Shown here one piece after another: positions 39,928-48,080 of a stretch of DNA of 54,293 nucleotides. Made by a program: the position numbers and the translations under genes. Location of the stretch: the NCBI GenBank assembly GCA_030750465.1, contig JASMHZ010000004.1, positions 1-54,293 on the forward strand, read 5' to 3'. Below the pieces are notes generated by a model, which ran no database searches, had not been told where the DNA came from, and saw only the letters and a program-made list of their open reading frames with translations. Numbering within the stretch: the first letter of the stretch is position 1; each line of letters begins with the position of its first letter. This DNA comes from Candidatus Peribacteraceae bacterium (GTDB lineage: Bacteria; Patescibacteriota; Gracilibacteria; Peribacterales; Peribacteraceae).

Positions 39928-40767
39928 ATGGAAACAATTCTCACTCGTACAAATACCTTGGTCAGAGAAGCCGCTTTGCAGGCTTATGAGAAAATGATGG
40001 ATATTTTCCCCGAAGCCTTGCTTGCGATATTGATAGTATTGGCTGGCTGGATAGTCGCATCTATTTTCTATCGCCTTTGTGTCCAACTTCTTGCTTTCTT
40101 TGCAATTGATAAGCTGGTTGCAAAGACTCCTCTCGATAAGATGCTTAAGGGCATTGGAATTCATAAGAGCGCGTCCGGAATACTCGGCCTTCTGGTTTTT
40201 TGGCTGACTATCTTGGTTACGTTGATCTTTGCATCAGAAATTCTGAGCTTGGAAAAAGTATCCAATGCACTTGAGGTAGTGACGCGATATATTCCTCAGG
40301 TCATCGCGGCATTTTTGATTGTTGTATTTGGAATGCTTCTTGCTAAGTTTTTGCAAACGATTGTAGTCCAATCAATTTCCAAAACGGGTCTTGGATATGA
40401 AAGGTCAGTAGGGCGTGCAGTTCAAATGATTGTTTTGGTTTTCGTATTTCTTGCTGCGGTTGAACAGCTTGGATTAAACCTTTCCTTTATTACGACCAAT
40501 GTACTTATATTCTTCGCAGCCATTTTATTGATCTGCGGTCTTGCAATTGTATTAAGCGCAAGGACTGTTTTGGAGAATGCTCTTCTTTGCCAGCACCTAA
40601 AGAGAAACATTGAAGTTGGAAGCGAAATATCCGTTGGTGACGTTAACGGAAAAGTTAAATCATTTACTCTTGCCGGCGTAGTGGTTGAAACTTCTAAAGG
40701 TGCAACAGTAGTACCGGCATCTCTCTTCTTTACACAAACATATACAATAAAAAAAGATGATGATTAA
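39928..40767 (+). CDS. MscS-like small-conductance channel protein, short form
   Basis: The 279-residue protein has about five to six membrane helices, including the glycine/alanine-rich repeats LLAILIVLAGWIVASIFY and VIAAFLIVVFGMLLAKFL. A short beta domain follows, like the middle domain of MscS (IEVGSEISVGDVNGKVKSFTLAGVVVETSKGATVVPASLFF). The large C-terminal cage domain is missing. It may be a mechanosensitive channel or a related pore. TATAAT ends seven bases before the ATG at 39928, which sets the start. Confidence 0.82.
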   Translation: METILTRTNTLVREAALQAYEKMMDIFPEALLAILIVLAGWIVASIFYRLCVQLLAFFAIDKLVAKTPLDKMLKGIGIHKSASGILGLLVFWLTILVTLIFASEILSLEKVSNALEVVTRYIPQVIAAFLIVVFGMLLAKFLQTIVVQSISKTGLGYERSVGRAVQMIVLVFVFLAAVEQLGLNLSFITTNVLIFFAAILLICGLAIVLSARTVLENALLCQHLKRNIEVGSEISVGDVNGKVKSFTLAGVVVETSKGATVVPASLFFTQTYTIKKDDD

Positions 40768-40796
40768 CAATGTTTTATATGGTTTAGATTCCGTTT

Positions 40797-40842
40797 TGTC
40801 ACATGTCACATGTCACAAGACTTGTGACTTGCGACCTGTGAC
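40797..40842. repeat. TGTCACA-word inverted repeat
   Basis: TGTCACATGTCACATGTCACAAG on the left faces CTTGTGACTTGCGACCTGTGAC on the right, with almost no loop. It occupies the gap between the MscS-like and N-formylglutamate amidohydrolase genes and could act as a terminator. Confidence 0.6.
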
Positions 40843-40871
40843 CCCTATCACTTTAATTAATAATCTAAATC

Positions 40872-41633
40872 ATGACTCCTGATATCCGCCCAATCCTCGT
40901 CTCGATACCGCACGCCTCGAATAAAATTCCTGAGGAGGTAAAGGATTATATTCAGCTGAGCGAAGAAGATCTTCTGGGTTACACGGATCTGTACACAGAT
41001 CAGATTTTCACAATCGGGAATGTGTACACGGTTAAGTGCGATACTTCCCGCGTTATTGTCGATGTAAATCGCGCGCCGGATGATATTTCAACAGAGTACA
41101 AGCAAGCGGCGGAGGGGGTAACGGTTCATACGACTTGGGACGAGAAAAATGTTTATAAGGAAGAGCCTTCGCAGGAAGTTGTTGATTCGTTGATCAAGAA
41201 GTACCACGATCCGTATCATGAAAAAATTGATGAAGTAATTCCGCATGCAAAGTTTTTAATAGATGGACATTCATTCCTGTCAGTCGGTCCAAGCTTAAAA
41301 AAAGACAGTGGCAAAGACCGTCCGGATATCAACATTGGAAATGGAAACTACACGTCATGCTCGCGCGACCGAACTGTTTTCTTCCGCGACTTCTTCAAAA
41401 ACCGAGGATACTCCGTCGAGGTCAATTTTCCCTACTCAGGCAAATATATTCTGGGACACCATTGTCACAGGCGCAGGATTCCTCCATTTCTGGTCCCTGG
41501 CATTCAGATAGAGATCAACCAAGGGCTTTACATTAAAAACAACTCATTCGACCCGATTCCTGAAAGGGTTGATGAATTCCATGAGATATTTGAAAAGCTA
41601 GTTGACGAGTTCACAGCTAAATTCTGTCCTTGA
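40872..41633 (+). CDS. N-formylglutamate amidohydrolase family protein
   Basis: The 253-residue protein carries the family start PILVSIPHASNKIPEEVKDY, the DTSRVIVDVNRAPDD segment, LIDGHSFLSVGPS, RPDINIGNGNYTSC, and late HHCHRRRIPPFLVPGIQIEINQGLYI. Family members hydrolyse N-formylglutamate in histidine breakdown, but no hut gene is here, so the substrate is open; cell-wall amide substrates are possible. AATAAT ends seven bases before the ATG. Confidence 0.88.
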   Translation: MTPDIRPILVSIPHASNKIPEEVKDYIQLSEEDLLGYTDLYTDQIFTIGNVYTVKCDTSRVIVDVNRAPDDISTEYKQAAEGVTVHTTWDEKNVYKEEPSQEVVDSLIKKYHDPYHEKIDEVIPHAKFLIDGHSFLSVGPSLKKDSGKDRPDINIGNGNYTSCSRDRTVFFRDFFKNRGYSVEVNFPYSGKYILGHHCHRRRIPPFLVPGIQIEINQGLYIKNNSFDPIPERVDEFHEIFEKLVDEFTAKFCP

Positions 41634-41667
41634 AAGAACAGTTAGAGAAGTATAGTCTGAGCTTGTT

Positions 41668-41898
41668 ATGGGAAGAGGCTTATCCAACGGCGCAAGGGAA
41701 TTACCTGCATTTACTGTGCCTCATGCTGAGTACGCTAATTTTCCAAATAGACCAATGCCCTTATCTGAATTTGCTCCTGTTCGCCAAGTAACCGATGAGC
41801 AGTATGAAAGAATAGTGAGAATGATGGCGAGTGCCGAAAGGGCAAATGATGGCAATATTTTAAAATCAGGACATAGGTTACAGGGAACAGCGGCATAG
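41668..41898 (+). CDS. Hypothetical short protein
   Basis: The 76-residue soluble protein has a proline-rich first half (ELPAFTVPHAEYANFPNRPMPLSEFAPVRQ) and a short helix (DEQYERIVRMMASAERAND). No family is recognised. TATAGT lies eleven bases before the ATG, giving a minimal leader. It sits between the amidohydrolase and the M23 peptidase on the same strand. Confidence 0.5.
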   Translation: MGRGLSNGARELPAFTVPHAEYANFPNRPMPLSEFAPVRQVTDEQYERIVRMMASAERANDGNILKSGHRLQGTAA

Positions 41899-41930
41899 TC
41901 TGAGCGGTCAAAATCTGCTATAATAGTTTG

Positions 41931-42767
41931 ATGCTTGAGATAAACATTCATATTCACAGACCATTCAGAATCCTTGCAATTCTTGGCGGAACTATTGGTC
42001 TGTTCATTGGGCTACAATTGATGGTGAACTCAGGAAAGTTGCCAATGGGAGGTCCTTTGACTGCGTCAGTTCAGAATGCAGAATCAACTATTCAACGTGA
42101 ACGTCAGGAGATTGCAGTATTGGAAAGACGTGAAGAGATACTCAGATATCAATTAGGCGTTCTTGAAAACGAGAAAGCTGAGTACGGCAAAGACTGGTCA
42201 GAAAAACAGCAAAGAGAGTGGCAGGATGCGCGCACGAAGTTACTCATGCTACTTGAAGACAGAAGAGTTTCCGAGGAGTACATAAGAACTGCATTATTTG
42301 AAATCAGGGCGGCAGAAATTAGAGCGCTTGCTGCAAGTGGAGATCCAAGCATGCCTCTCAGACTCAGCTGGCCCGTTGAACCCACCGAAGGAATTTCAGC
42401 TTTGTTCCATGACGAAGAGTACGAGAAAAGATTCGGACTTACGCATGAGGCAATTGATATTCCGGTTCTACAAAACTCAGAAGTTAGGTCATCTGCGGAA
42501 GGAGTTGTGTCAGTTTTGTACGAAGGAGATAGCGGATATCAGTACATCATCATTTCTCATCCGGGTGGTGCGACACTTTACGGACACGTCAGTGAATTCT
42601 TAGTCCGCGAAGGTCAGGTGGTTCATCGCGGAGATGTAATTGCACTTAGTGGCGGACGTCCGGGCTCAATGGGTGCAGGTCCGCTTTCAACCGGTCCGCA
42701 TCTTCATCTGGAAGTTATCAGAGGCGGAGTTCATGTTGATCCGCTGGGATATCTCCCCAAGATCTAG
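41931..42767 (+). CDS. Membrane-anchored M23 peptidase
   Basis: The 278-residue protein has an N-terminal anchor helix (ILAILGGTIGLFIGLQLMV), then a coiled coil (ESTIQRERQEIAVLERREEILRYQLGVLENEK) as in EnvC-type regulators. A C-terminal LytM/M23 domain carries HEAIDIP and HLHLEV as zinc-site motifs. It probably cleaves peptidoglycan cross-bridges or activates an amidase. TATAAT ends six bases before the ATG at 41931, so that start is preferred over the TTG one codon earlier. Its end overlaps convergent dgt by four bases. Confidence 0.92.
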   Translation: MLEINIHIHRPFRILAILGGTIGLFIGLQLMVNSGKLPMGGPLTASVQNAESTIQRERQEIAVLERREEILRYQLGVLENEKAEYGKDWSEKQQREWQDARTKLLMLLEDRRVSEEYIRTALFEIRAAEIRALAASGDPSMPLRLSWPVEPTEGISALFHDEEYEKRFGLTHEAIDIPVLQNSEVRSSAEGVVSVLYEGDSGYQYIIISHPGGATLYGHVSEFLVREGQVVHRGDVIALSGGRPGSMGAGPLSTGPHLHLEVIRGGVHVDPLGYLPKI

Positions 42768-43852
42768 ACGGATTGTTCCATTGCAAAATGATCAGTCATT
42801 CCTGCAACGAAGTCTTTTACTGCTTCCTCCAAACCGGAATCAGTCTTCTTTTGAATGGCTAGAACTTTATTAGTCGGTTTATCTTTTAGCCCATTGCAAA
42901 GCGCAATAATCAGAGCTTTGCCTTCTTCACTCTTGTTTCTGACCTGTGGGCAGAAGTACATACGTTTGGACAAGAACCCTCTAAGCTCATCCAAGTCCTT
43001 GCGCATTGAATGTGTTAGGTGAACAAGGGGAGTGACTGCTTTGCTAACATCCTCTAGCGTGTTAATACGCTGGGACGCAAGTTCCTCTGAGGTTGCTTTG
43101 TATAGGTCCATTACGCAAACATTGATTATTGAACCGCGCAATGATGTTCCACGTTCAATCGTTAGATCATGTGCTTGCTTCGCCAGAGGTACTGCAAGTA
43201 TCTCCTCAAGAGTAAAGAGGCCGGCCCTTATTCCATCCTCACAATCATGACCCGTGTATGCAATCTCATCAGCTAAGTTAACTACTTGTGCTTCCAAAGT
43301 AGGAGACTTAGAAACAATTGCCTGTGGAAGATCATAAGGCGTTGTGTGTTTGAGAAGTCCTTCCAATATCTCCTGATTAAGGTTAAGCCCTTGGGCAAGC
43401 GAAGAATGAGACTCAAGCAAGGTCACAATCCTATGCGACTGTTCATTATGCTCAAACCTTCCTCCAAATTCTTTCATCCACTCATCCAAGCCCTCTTCAC
43501 CTGCATGGCCGAATGGAGGGTGGCCCAGATCGTGTGCTATTGCTATGCATTCAGTCAGATCCTCGTTAAGTTGAAGTGTACGTGCGATGTCTCGACTGAT
43601 TTGCACCACTTCCATTGTATGCGTCAGTCTTGTCCTTACATGATCTCCGTGCCCGGCAACGAACACCTGAGTTTTCCCCTTCAGTCTACGAAAAGCTCTG
43701 GTGTGTATCAGTCGATCTCGATCTCGTTGAAAAGGAAATCGTGTTTTATCCTCAGGTTCCCTGTGAGCTCTTCCCAGTATTCCTTGATGCGGAATGGCAT
43801 AGGTCGCTAATAGTTGATTCGAAGCCTGTAATCGTTCTTGGAGTGATAACAA
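42764..43852 (-). CDS. dgt: Deoxyguanosinetriphosphate triphosphohydrolase-like HD protein
   Basis: The 362-residue HD-superfamily enzyme hydrolyses dNTPs to nucleosides and triphosphate. It has RDRDRLIHTRAFRRLKGKTQVF, the HD residues in TRLTHTMEVVQIS and IAHDLGHPPFGHAGEEGLDEWM, and a later DEIAYTGHDCEDGI. It belongs to the long bacterial dGTPase-like subgroup. No ATG is found near the N-terminus; TTG at 43852 is the best start. The region upstream repeats the AGTGAATAGT word. Confidence 0.92.
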   Translation of the reverse strand: MLSLQERLQASNQLLATYAIPHQGILGRAHREPEDKTRFPFQRDRDRLIHTRAFRRLKGKTQVFVAGHGDHVRTRLTHTMEVVQISRDIARTLQLNEDLTECIAIAHDLGHPPFGHAGEEGLDEWMKEFGGRFEHNEQSHRIVTLLESHSSLAQGLNLNQEILEGLLKHTTPYDLPQAIVSKSPTLEAQVVNLADEIAYTGHDCEDGIRAGLFTLEEILAVPLAKQAHDLTIERGTSLRGSIINVCVMDLYKATSEELASQRINTLEDVSKAVTPLVHLTHSMRKDLDELRGFLSKRMYFCPQVRNKSEEGKALIIALCNGLKDKPTNKVLAIQKKTDSGLEEAVKDFVAGMTDHFAMEQSV

Positions 43853-43944
43853 GTGAATAGTGAATAGTTAATAGTGAATAGTTGTCATGAGCTATTATTG
43901 TACTCCGACTGTCCACTCTGTCAGCTTCATTAGGGATTATTTAT

Positions 43945-44100
43945 TGATATAATCACTTAGTCTCAGCGACTCGTCAGGGCAGTATACGTTTATCCTCAAC
44001 GCGCATTACGGGAGGCTAACTCTCCGAGGACCGTGGTCCGAGGATGCGGCCACCCACCTGGAAACAACCAGGAGTAAAGCGTCCCTGCTCAACGGTCGTT
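43945..44100 (+). ncRNA. Candidate structured small RNA, 6S-like
   Basis: An extended -10 promoter (TGATATAAT, 43945-43953) would start RNA near 43960. The transcript can close with GCGAC/GTCGT and CAGGG/CCCTG pairs between its ends. It forms a terminal hairpin closed by ATCCTC (43992-43997) and GAGGAT (44040-44045). The 3' side then has GGCCACCCACCTGG-AAACAA-CCAGG, a small hairpin in a large bubble. A long rod with a central bubble and a 3'-side CACC hairpin is the layout of 6S RNA, which binds RNA polymerase. The match is by eye only. A GC hairpin at 44131-44151 may end it. Confidence 0.4.
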
Positions 44101-44110
44101 TGGACGTAAC

Positions 44111-44277
44111 TTCATCCCCTCTCCCTGACCCTCCCCCAAGGGGGGAGGGAAACTTTGTCATGCTAGACAATCAACTTGAGATTTGCATTTGCAAAGTTCC
44201 CTCTCCCTCTCGCCTTCGCGTAGCCGCTACGGCGGAGCGAGGTCGGGAGAGGGTTGGGGAGAGGGGGGATGTTATTT
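44111..44277. repeat. CCCTCTCCC-word inverted repeat
   Basis: The left part (CATCCCCTCTCCCTGACCC, with CCCTCCCCC-AA-GGGGGGAGGG) faces GAGAGGGTTGGGGAGAGGGG on the right, with inner hairpins including GCAAAGT/ACTTTG. It lies after the stop of the YfiH-family gene and after the small RNA candidate. A related hairpin is at 52493-52527. Confidence 0.6.
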
Positions 44278-44916
44278 CAAATAACAAACCAAAACATTTG
44301 TATGCCCAGCCTTAACTTCCTCACGATCTCCACCCCTGTAAGCCCAGTACTTATCTGGATTACAACTGGTACAGTCAGTCATTCTTTCAATGCGGTCAGC
44401 GGAGACTCCAAGGTCAACTAATTGCTTGTCAGCTGCTCCCATTAGATCCACGCAATTGTTTTCATCAAAAAACTTAGGATCAACATTGGGCAATTCATTA
44501 TTAGGATCAGAAAAGATCGCACACTTCTGGCAGAGCGAGGGGCCGATGCAAACGTAAGACTTAAGTGGATCTGTGATCATAAAAAACTCTGGTATTGCGC
44601 CTGCAATAAGTCCTTTCCATCCAACGTGGACTAATCCAACTGTATTTGATTCGGGATTGTAGGCAAGAATTGGCTGACAATCGGCCATTCTGATGCTGAG
44701 TATCAGATTTTTTTTGTTAGTCACTAATCCGTCAGCTTGTTCTTCGCGTGAAGTGGGGGAATCAACTTCGATTATCTTGTTGCCATGAACCTGCCACAAA
44801 CTTGCGACATTATCTCCAACCTGATCGTCACTTGTCACATCATCTTCCTTAGTAAAAAGAGTAACTGATAATTTGTCCTTAAATGGAGTCAGGATTGAAA
44901 ACGGATCTTTGATCAT
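44272..44916 (-). CDS. YfiH-family (DUF152, laccase-domain) protein
   Basis: The 214-residue protein has LWQVHGNKIIEVD, ADGLVTNKKNLILSIRMADCQPIL with the ADC zinc-site motif, and VGLVHVGWKGLIAGAI. Family members are purine-nucleoside phosphorylase/adenosine deaminase-type enzymes or muropeptide-quality-control proteins, despite the laccase label. The ATG overlaps the stop of nnrD by four bases (ATGA), so the two are translationally coupled. Confidence 0.9.
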   Translation of the reverse strand: MIKDPFSILTPFKDKLSVTLFTKEDDVTSDDQVGDNVASLWQVHGNKIIEVDSPTSREEQADGLVTNKKNLILSIRMADCQPILAYNPESNTVGLVHVGWKGLIAGAIPEFFMITDPLKSYVCIGPSLCQKCAIFSDPNNELPNVDPKFFDENNCVDLMGAADKQLVDLGVSADRIERMTDCTSCNPDKYWAYRGGDREEVKAGHTNVLVCYLK

Positions 44917-45695
44917 GACATTTTTTTAATTAACTCAGGTATCTCCTTTATAACATCTTTAGCTCTGTACGCATATCCATCATCATCTTCCAATTCCTCT
45001 CCCGCTTTCTTAATTATCTTGGTTGCCAGCACACTTGCTTCAAAAGGATCCATCTTCTGTGCAATAAGTCCCCCAATCAGTCCTGCAAGCACGTCACCTG
45101 TTCCTCCAACTGTTAAGCCCGCGTTTCCTCCTTTAATAATCTCAGACTTTCCATCGGAGCCAACTATTTTATCTTCCGGTCCTTTAAGTACGATTACAGC
45201 GCCTGAATCATTCGAAGCTTTCTCCAATTCTTTTTCTTTAACTTCCATTCTCTCAAGCTCACCAAGATGAGGAGTTAGGACTGCAGTTTTTCCTTTAACT
45301 GATTTGAGTGTCTCCGGTTGAAGTGCGGCTGCGTCCAGAACAAGTGTGCAACTTGCGCCTTCAATAATTTGCATCAGTGCTTTTTTGCTATCTTCATTGG
45401 CGTGATCAATGCCGGGTCCAAGAACTGCGCAGTCCATTGTCGCAAGCAAACTTAAAACCGGTTCTATGTCTTCCGCCTGCAAGTCATCCATTTGGAAAGG
45501 ATAAACTTGAAAATTGAGCGCAGTATCCTTCGCAACATTCTCGTGCCAGTCGGGGAGAGAAAGATAAACCAAGTCAGCCCCGCTTCTTTCGGCTGCAAGG
45601 GCGCAAAGCAATGGCGCGCCGTGCATGTGACGCGAACCGCCGATTATTGCAACTTTTCCATTTTCGCCTTTGTGGGAGGTGGGGGAGCGTTTCAT
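44913..45695 (-). CDS. nnrD: ADP-dependent NAD(P)H-hydrate dehydratase
   Basis: This 260-residue ribokinase-like enzyme repairs hydrated NAD(P)H. It has HKGENGKVAIIGGSRHMHGAPLL, VLGPGID, LVLDAAALQ, TPHLGELERM, IVLKGPEDKI and the anion-hole GGNAGLTVGGTGDVLAGLIGGL. It is the dehydratase half only; the epimerase domain is absent. The ATG at 45695 (MKRSPTSHKGENG) is chosen because TATCAT ends six bases upstream. The longer TTG start would place that promoter inside the gene. Confidence 0.93.
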   Translation of the reverse strand: MKRSPTSHKGENGKVAIIGGSRHMHGAPLLCALAAERSGADLVYLSLPDWHENVAKDTALNFQVYPFQMDDLQAEDIEPVLSLLATMDCAVLGPGIDHANEDSKKALMQIIEGASCTLVLDAAALQPETLKSVKGKTAVLTPHLGELERMEVKEKELEKASNDSGAVIVLKGPEDKIVGSDGKSEIIKGGNAGLTVGGTGDVLAGLIGGLIAQKMDPFEASVLATKIIKKAGEELEDDDGYAYRAKDVIKEIPELIKKMS

Positions 45696-45785
45696 GATGG
45701 GATGATATATCAAAATGAATAATTAAAAATGAGAAGTGAATAGTTAAAAGTGAATAGTGAATAGTTGGCAAGTAGGAATTAAGAT

Positions 45786-46871
45786 TTACTTAACGATACT
45801 CTCGATTTTTTCTCTAAACCTCTCCGCCCTAAATTCTTCAGCTCTTTTCTTAATAGATTCAGAATCGAAATTCATCTCCTCGAATCTATCAATTGCACCT
45901 TTAAGAGACTGCACTGTTTGCTCCGAAAAGAATACTCCGGACATATCCTCTGCAATCGTATCCAGAGCTCCTCCTTTCTTAAACGCGATGACAGGAGTTC
46001 CTTGAGATTGAGCTTCTAACGGTGCAATACCGGCGTCTTCCTCTTGCGGATAGAGAAGTGCTTTTGAATTCGCATAAATTTCAGGCAACTTTTCATCAGG
46101 AACATAACCTAAGAATTCAACAGTCGGTCCTGCCAAGTTCTTTAGTCTCGATTCATCTGGACCTTTGCCTGCGATCATGAGAGGAATGTTATGTTTGTTC
46201 GCGCATTCGATTATTAAATCAAATCTTTTATAAGGAACCAGTCTACCCAATGCCAAGTACGCGCTGTTGCGGTTGTCGGTTGTCGGTTGTCGGTTTTCGA
46301 AAAATCTGTCGGCTACCGGTGGAAGTATTACAGTAGCATCACGGTTGTAAATTTTCTTAATTCGGTCAGCGACAGTTGTAGAGTTAGCTAAAAATAAATC
46401 AACTCTCTTTGCAGTCGTCATATCCCACCTTCTAATCTCATTTAATTTTCTTCTGATTCTTTTCCAAAAGAACTTCGGAATATTCGAATCTTCCAAATAC
46501 TTCTTTTCCATTTCCCATGCATACCTCATTGGAGTATGGCAGTAACAAATGTGCGTGGCATTGCTTGGAGGAATAATCCCCTTTCCTATTGCGTGCGACG
46601 AACTAAGGATCACATCAAACTCATCAAGATCAATCCTCTCCATCTCTCGCGGCATCAGAGGAAGGAGGCATCTGTGATGCTTTCCAAGTAACTTGTACCA
46701 TTTCTGCAAACGACTGGTCCTTATATCAGCATCGTTCAAAGGTCCTAGATTCCCATGATTTGCAATTGTGGTAAATATTGGGGCATCTGGCCAAAGTTTA
46801 TGAAACTCGGCGATCACATGCTCAGCGCCTGCGTAGAGGGGGAGCCAGTCGGCAACGATCGCGAGTTTCAT
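45786..46871 (-). CDS. GT4-family glycosyltransferase
   Basis: The 361-residue GT-B enzyme begins MKLAIVADWLPLYAGAEHVIAEFHKLWP. It has HICYCHTPMRYAWEM and the donor-domain motifs ALGRLVPYKRFDLIIECA and EEDAGIAPLEAQSQGTPVIAFKKGGALDTI. This type is typical of mannosyl- or similar transferases in exopolysaccharide loci. The peptide ENRQPTTDNRNS (DNA 46265-46300, tandem TTGTCGG) sits between the N- and C-domains and matches an insertion in the GT-C gene at 34914. TACACT ends seven bases before the ATG. Confidence 0.9.
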   Translation of the reverse strand: MKLAIVADWLPLYAGAEHVIAEFHKLWPDAPIFTTIANHGNLGPLNDADIRTSRLQKWYKLLGKHHRCLLPLMPREMERIDLDEFDVILSSSHAIGKGIIPPSNATHICYCHTPMRYAWEMEKKYLEDSNIPKFFWKRIRRKLNEIRRWDMTTAKRVDLFLANSTTVADRIKKIYNRDATVILPPVADRFFENRQPTTDNRNSAYLALGRLVPYKRFDLIIECANKHNIPLMIAGKGPDESRLKNLAGPTVEFLGYVPDEKLPEIYANSKALLYPQEEDAGIAPLEAQSQGTPVIAFKKGGALDTIAEDMSGVFFSEQTVQSLKGAIDRFEEMNFDSESIKKRAEEFRAERFREKIESIVK

Positions 46872-46883
46872 TAGTTAGAGTGT

Positions 46884-46958
46884 ACTATTACTACTCACTA
46901 CCCACTACTCACTTACTTAAAATCTTGAAATAGTGTGTAGTGAGTAGTGGGTAGTAGG
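46884..46958. repeat. ACTACTCACTACCC-word inverted repeat between divergent genes
   Basis: The left arm 46884-46914 and right arm 46931-46958 are reverse complements built from a CACTACTCACTACC-type word. They lie between the promoters of the GT4 gene and ftsQ. The GTGAATAGT words at 43851-43884 and 45735-45770 look related but lack a clear second arm. Confidence 0.65.
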
Positions 46959-46979
46959 CAGATTGGCTATTATAGCTGC

Positions 46980-47894
46980 ATGCTCAAACCACCTCGTCGT
47001 CTTCCAAAGCGCTACAACCGCCCTGTTACTCCTATGACGAAGCGTTTGGTAAAGAAGCACAAGAGGAGGCACAAGAAAAGCAGGTGGAAAGATTTCCTAC
47101 ACAAATTCGAACGTAAAGGTCAGAGAGCCCTTAAGTCCTGGTGGCGATCTTGCATGTGGTGGATTTTGATAGCCTTGTTCGGTCTTATACTTCTTGGATT
47201 CGGTTTATTAATATTTTCACCGCTTATTCAAGTAAGAGAAGTTAAAGTAGTGCGCTTTGATTCCAGACTGGACATAGAAGAAGTCCAGAAAATTCTAACA
47301 CCGTTTTTTGGGAAACATCTATTCTTCCTGCCTGCTCATGAAGTAGCAAGCACTCTCGAAGATGCTATAAAAGATCTGGAAGATATAAGTATTTCAAAAC
47401 TTTATCCTTCTGAATTAAGTGTAAAGATAAAATTGGATCCTCTTATTTCACGCATAAAAATTATAGATCCTGATCAGGAATCAGATCTAACTTCAACTGG
47501 AGCAACAGTTGATTACTTAACTGACGAAGGAGTATATGTAATTGTTCCGTTGCCGGAAGATTCGAAATCATTACCTGTCATTGGCATTGTCGATTGGGGA
47601 GTTCGTCCCGTCGAAGGCGATGTGCTTGTTGTGCCCAGATTGCTTGAAAGAATGTCGGAAACCGAAAAGGCATTGTCGGAACAATTCGGTCATTCCATCG
47701 CAGGTAGGACAGTCTATATACGAGCACAGGAGTATCATCTCCATCTTGATAAGGGGATAGATATTTGGTTTGACATGGTATCGCCCTTGAACGAGCAATT
47801 ACTGCGTTATCGAACATTCTTAAAAAGTGTCAATACAGAAGAGGTGAAGAAATATATTGATTTGAGAGTGTCGGATAGGGTGGTCTATAAATAA
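46980..47894 (+). CDS. ftsQ: FtsQ/DivIB-like cell division protein
   Basis: The 304-residue protein has a strongly basic cytoplasmic N-terminus (KRLVKKHKRRHKKSRWKD) and one membrane helix (WWILIALFGLILLGFGLLIF). A POTRA-type domain follows, beginning IQVREVKVVRFDSRLDIEEVQKIL and ending near SELSVKIKLDPLI. That order is FtsQ/DivIB, which scaffolds FtsB and FtsL at the septum. The usual mur-fts neighbours are absent, but two peptidoglycan enzymes follow. TATTAT ends six bases before the ATG at 46980, which sets the start. Confidence 0.82.
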   Translation: MLKPPRRLPKRYNRPVTPMTKRLVKKHKRRHKKSRWKDFLHKFERKGQRALKSWWRSCMWWILIALFGLILLGFGLLIFSPLIQVREVKVVRFDSRLDIEEVQKILTPFFGKHLFFLPAHEVASTLEDAIKDLEDISISKLYPSELSVKIKLDPLISRIKIIDPDQESDLTSTGATVDYLTDEGVYVIVPLPEDSKSLPVIGIVDWGVRPVEGDVLVVPRLLERMSETEKALSEQFGHSIAGRTVYIRAQEYHLHLDKGIDIWFDMVSPLNEQLLRYRTFLKSVNTEEVKKYIDLRVSDRVVYK

Positions 47895-47980
47895 GAAAAC
47901 AGAAGAAACAGAAGAAGCAGATGAATCAGAGGATATTATTTAGTATTTCTCTTCTGATTCCTCTGTTTCCTCTGGTTCCT
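47894..47980. repeat. GAAACAGAAGAAG-word inverted repeat
   Basis: The left arm AGAAAACAGAAGAAACAGAAG...ATCAGAGG faces the right arm CTTCTGATTCCTCTGTTTCCTCTGGTTCC. It follows the ftsQ stop and precedes the carboxypeptidase promoter. Confidence 0.65.
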
Positions 47981-48080
47981 AACCTTTGTTGGTAAAATTC
48001 TTGACTAATGTGTTATTAGTTACACTAAAATTTAGAATAATCACTTCAACAACTCGTTCACTCCGCCTATTCTACGTCGG

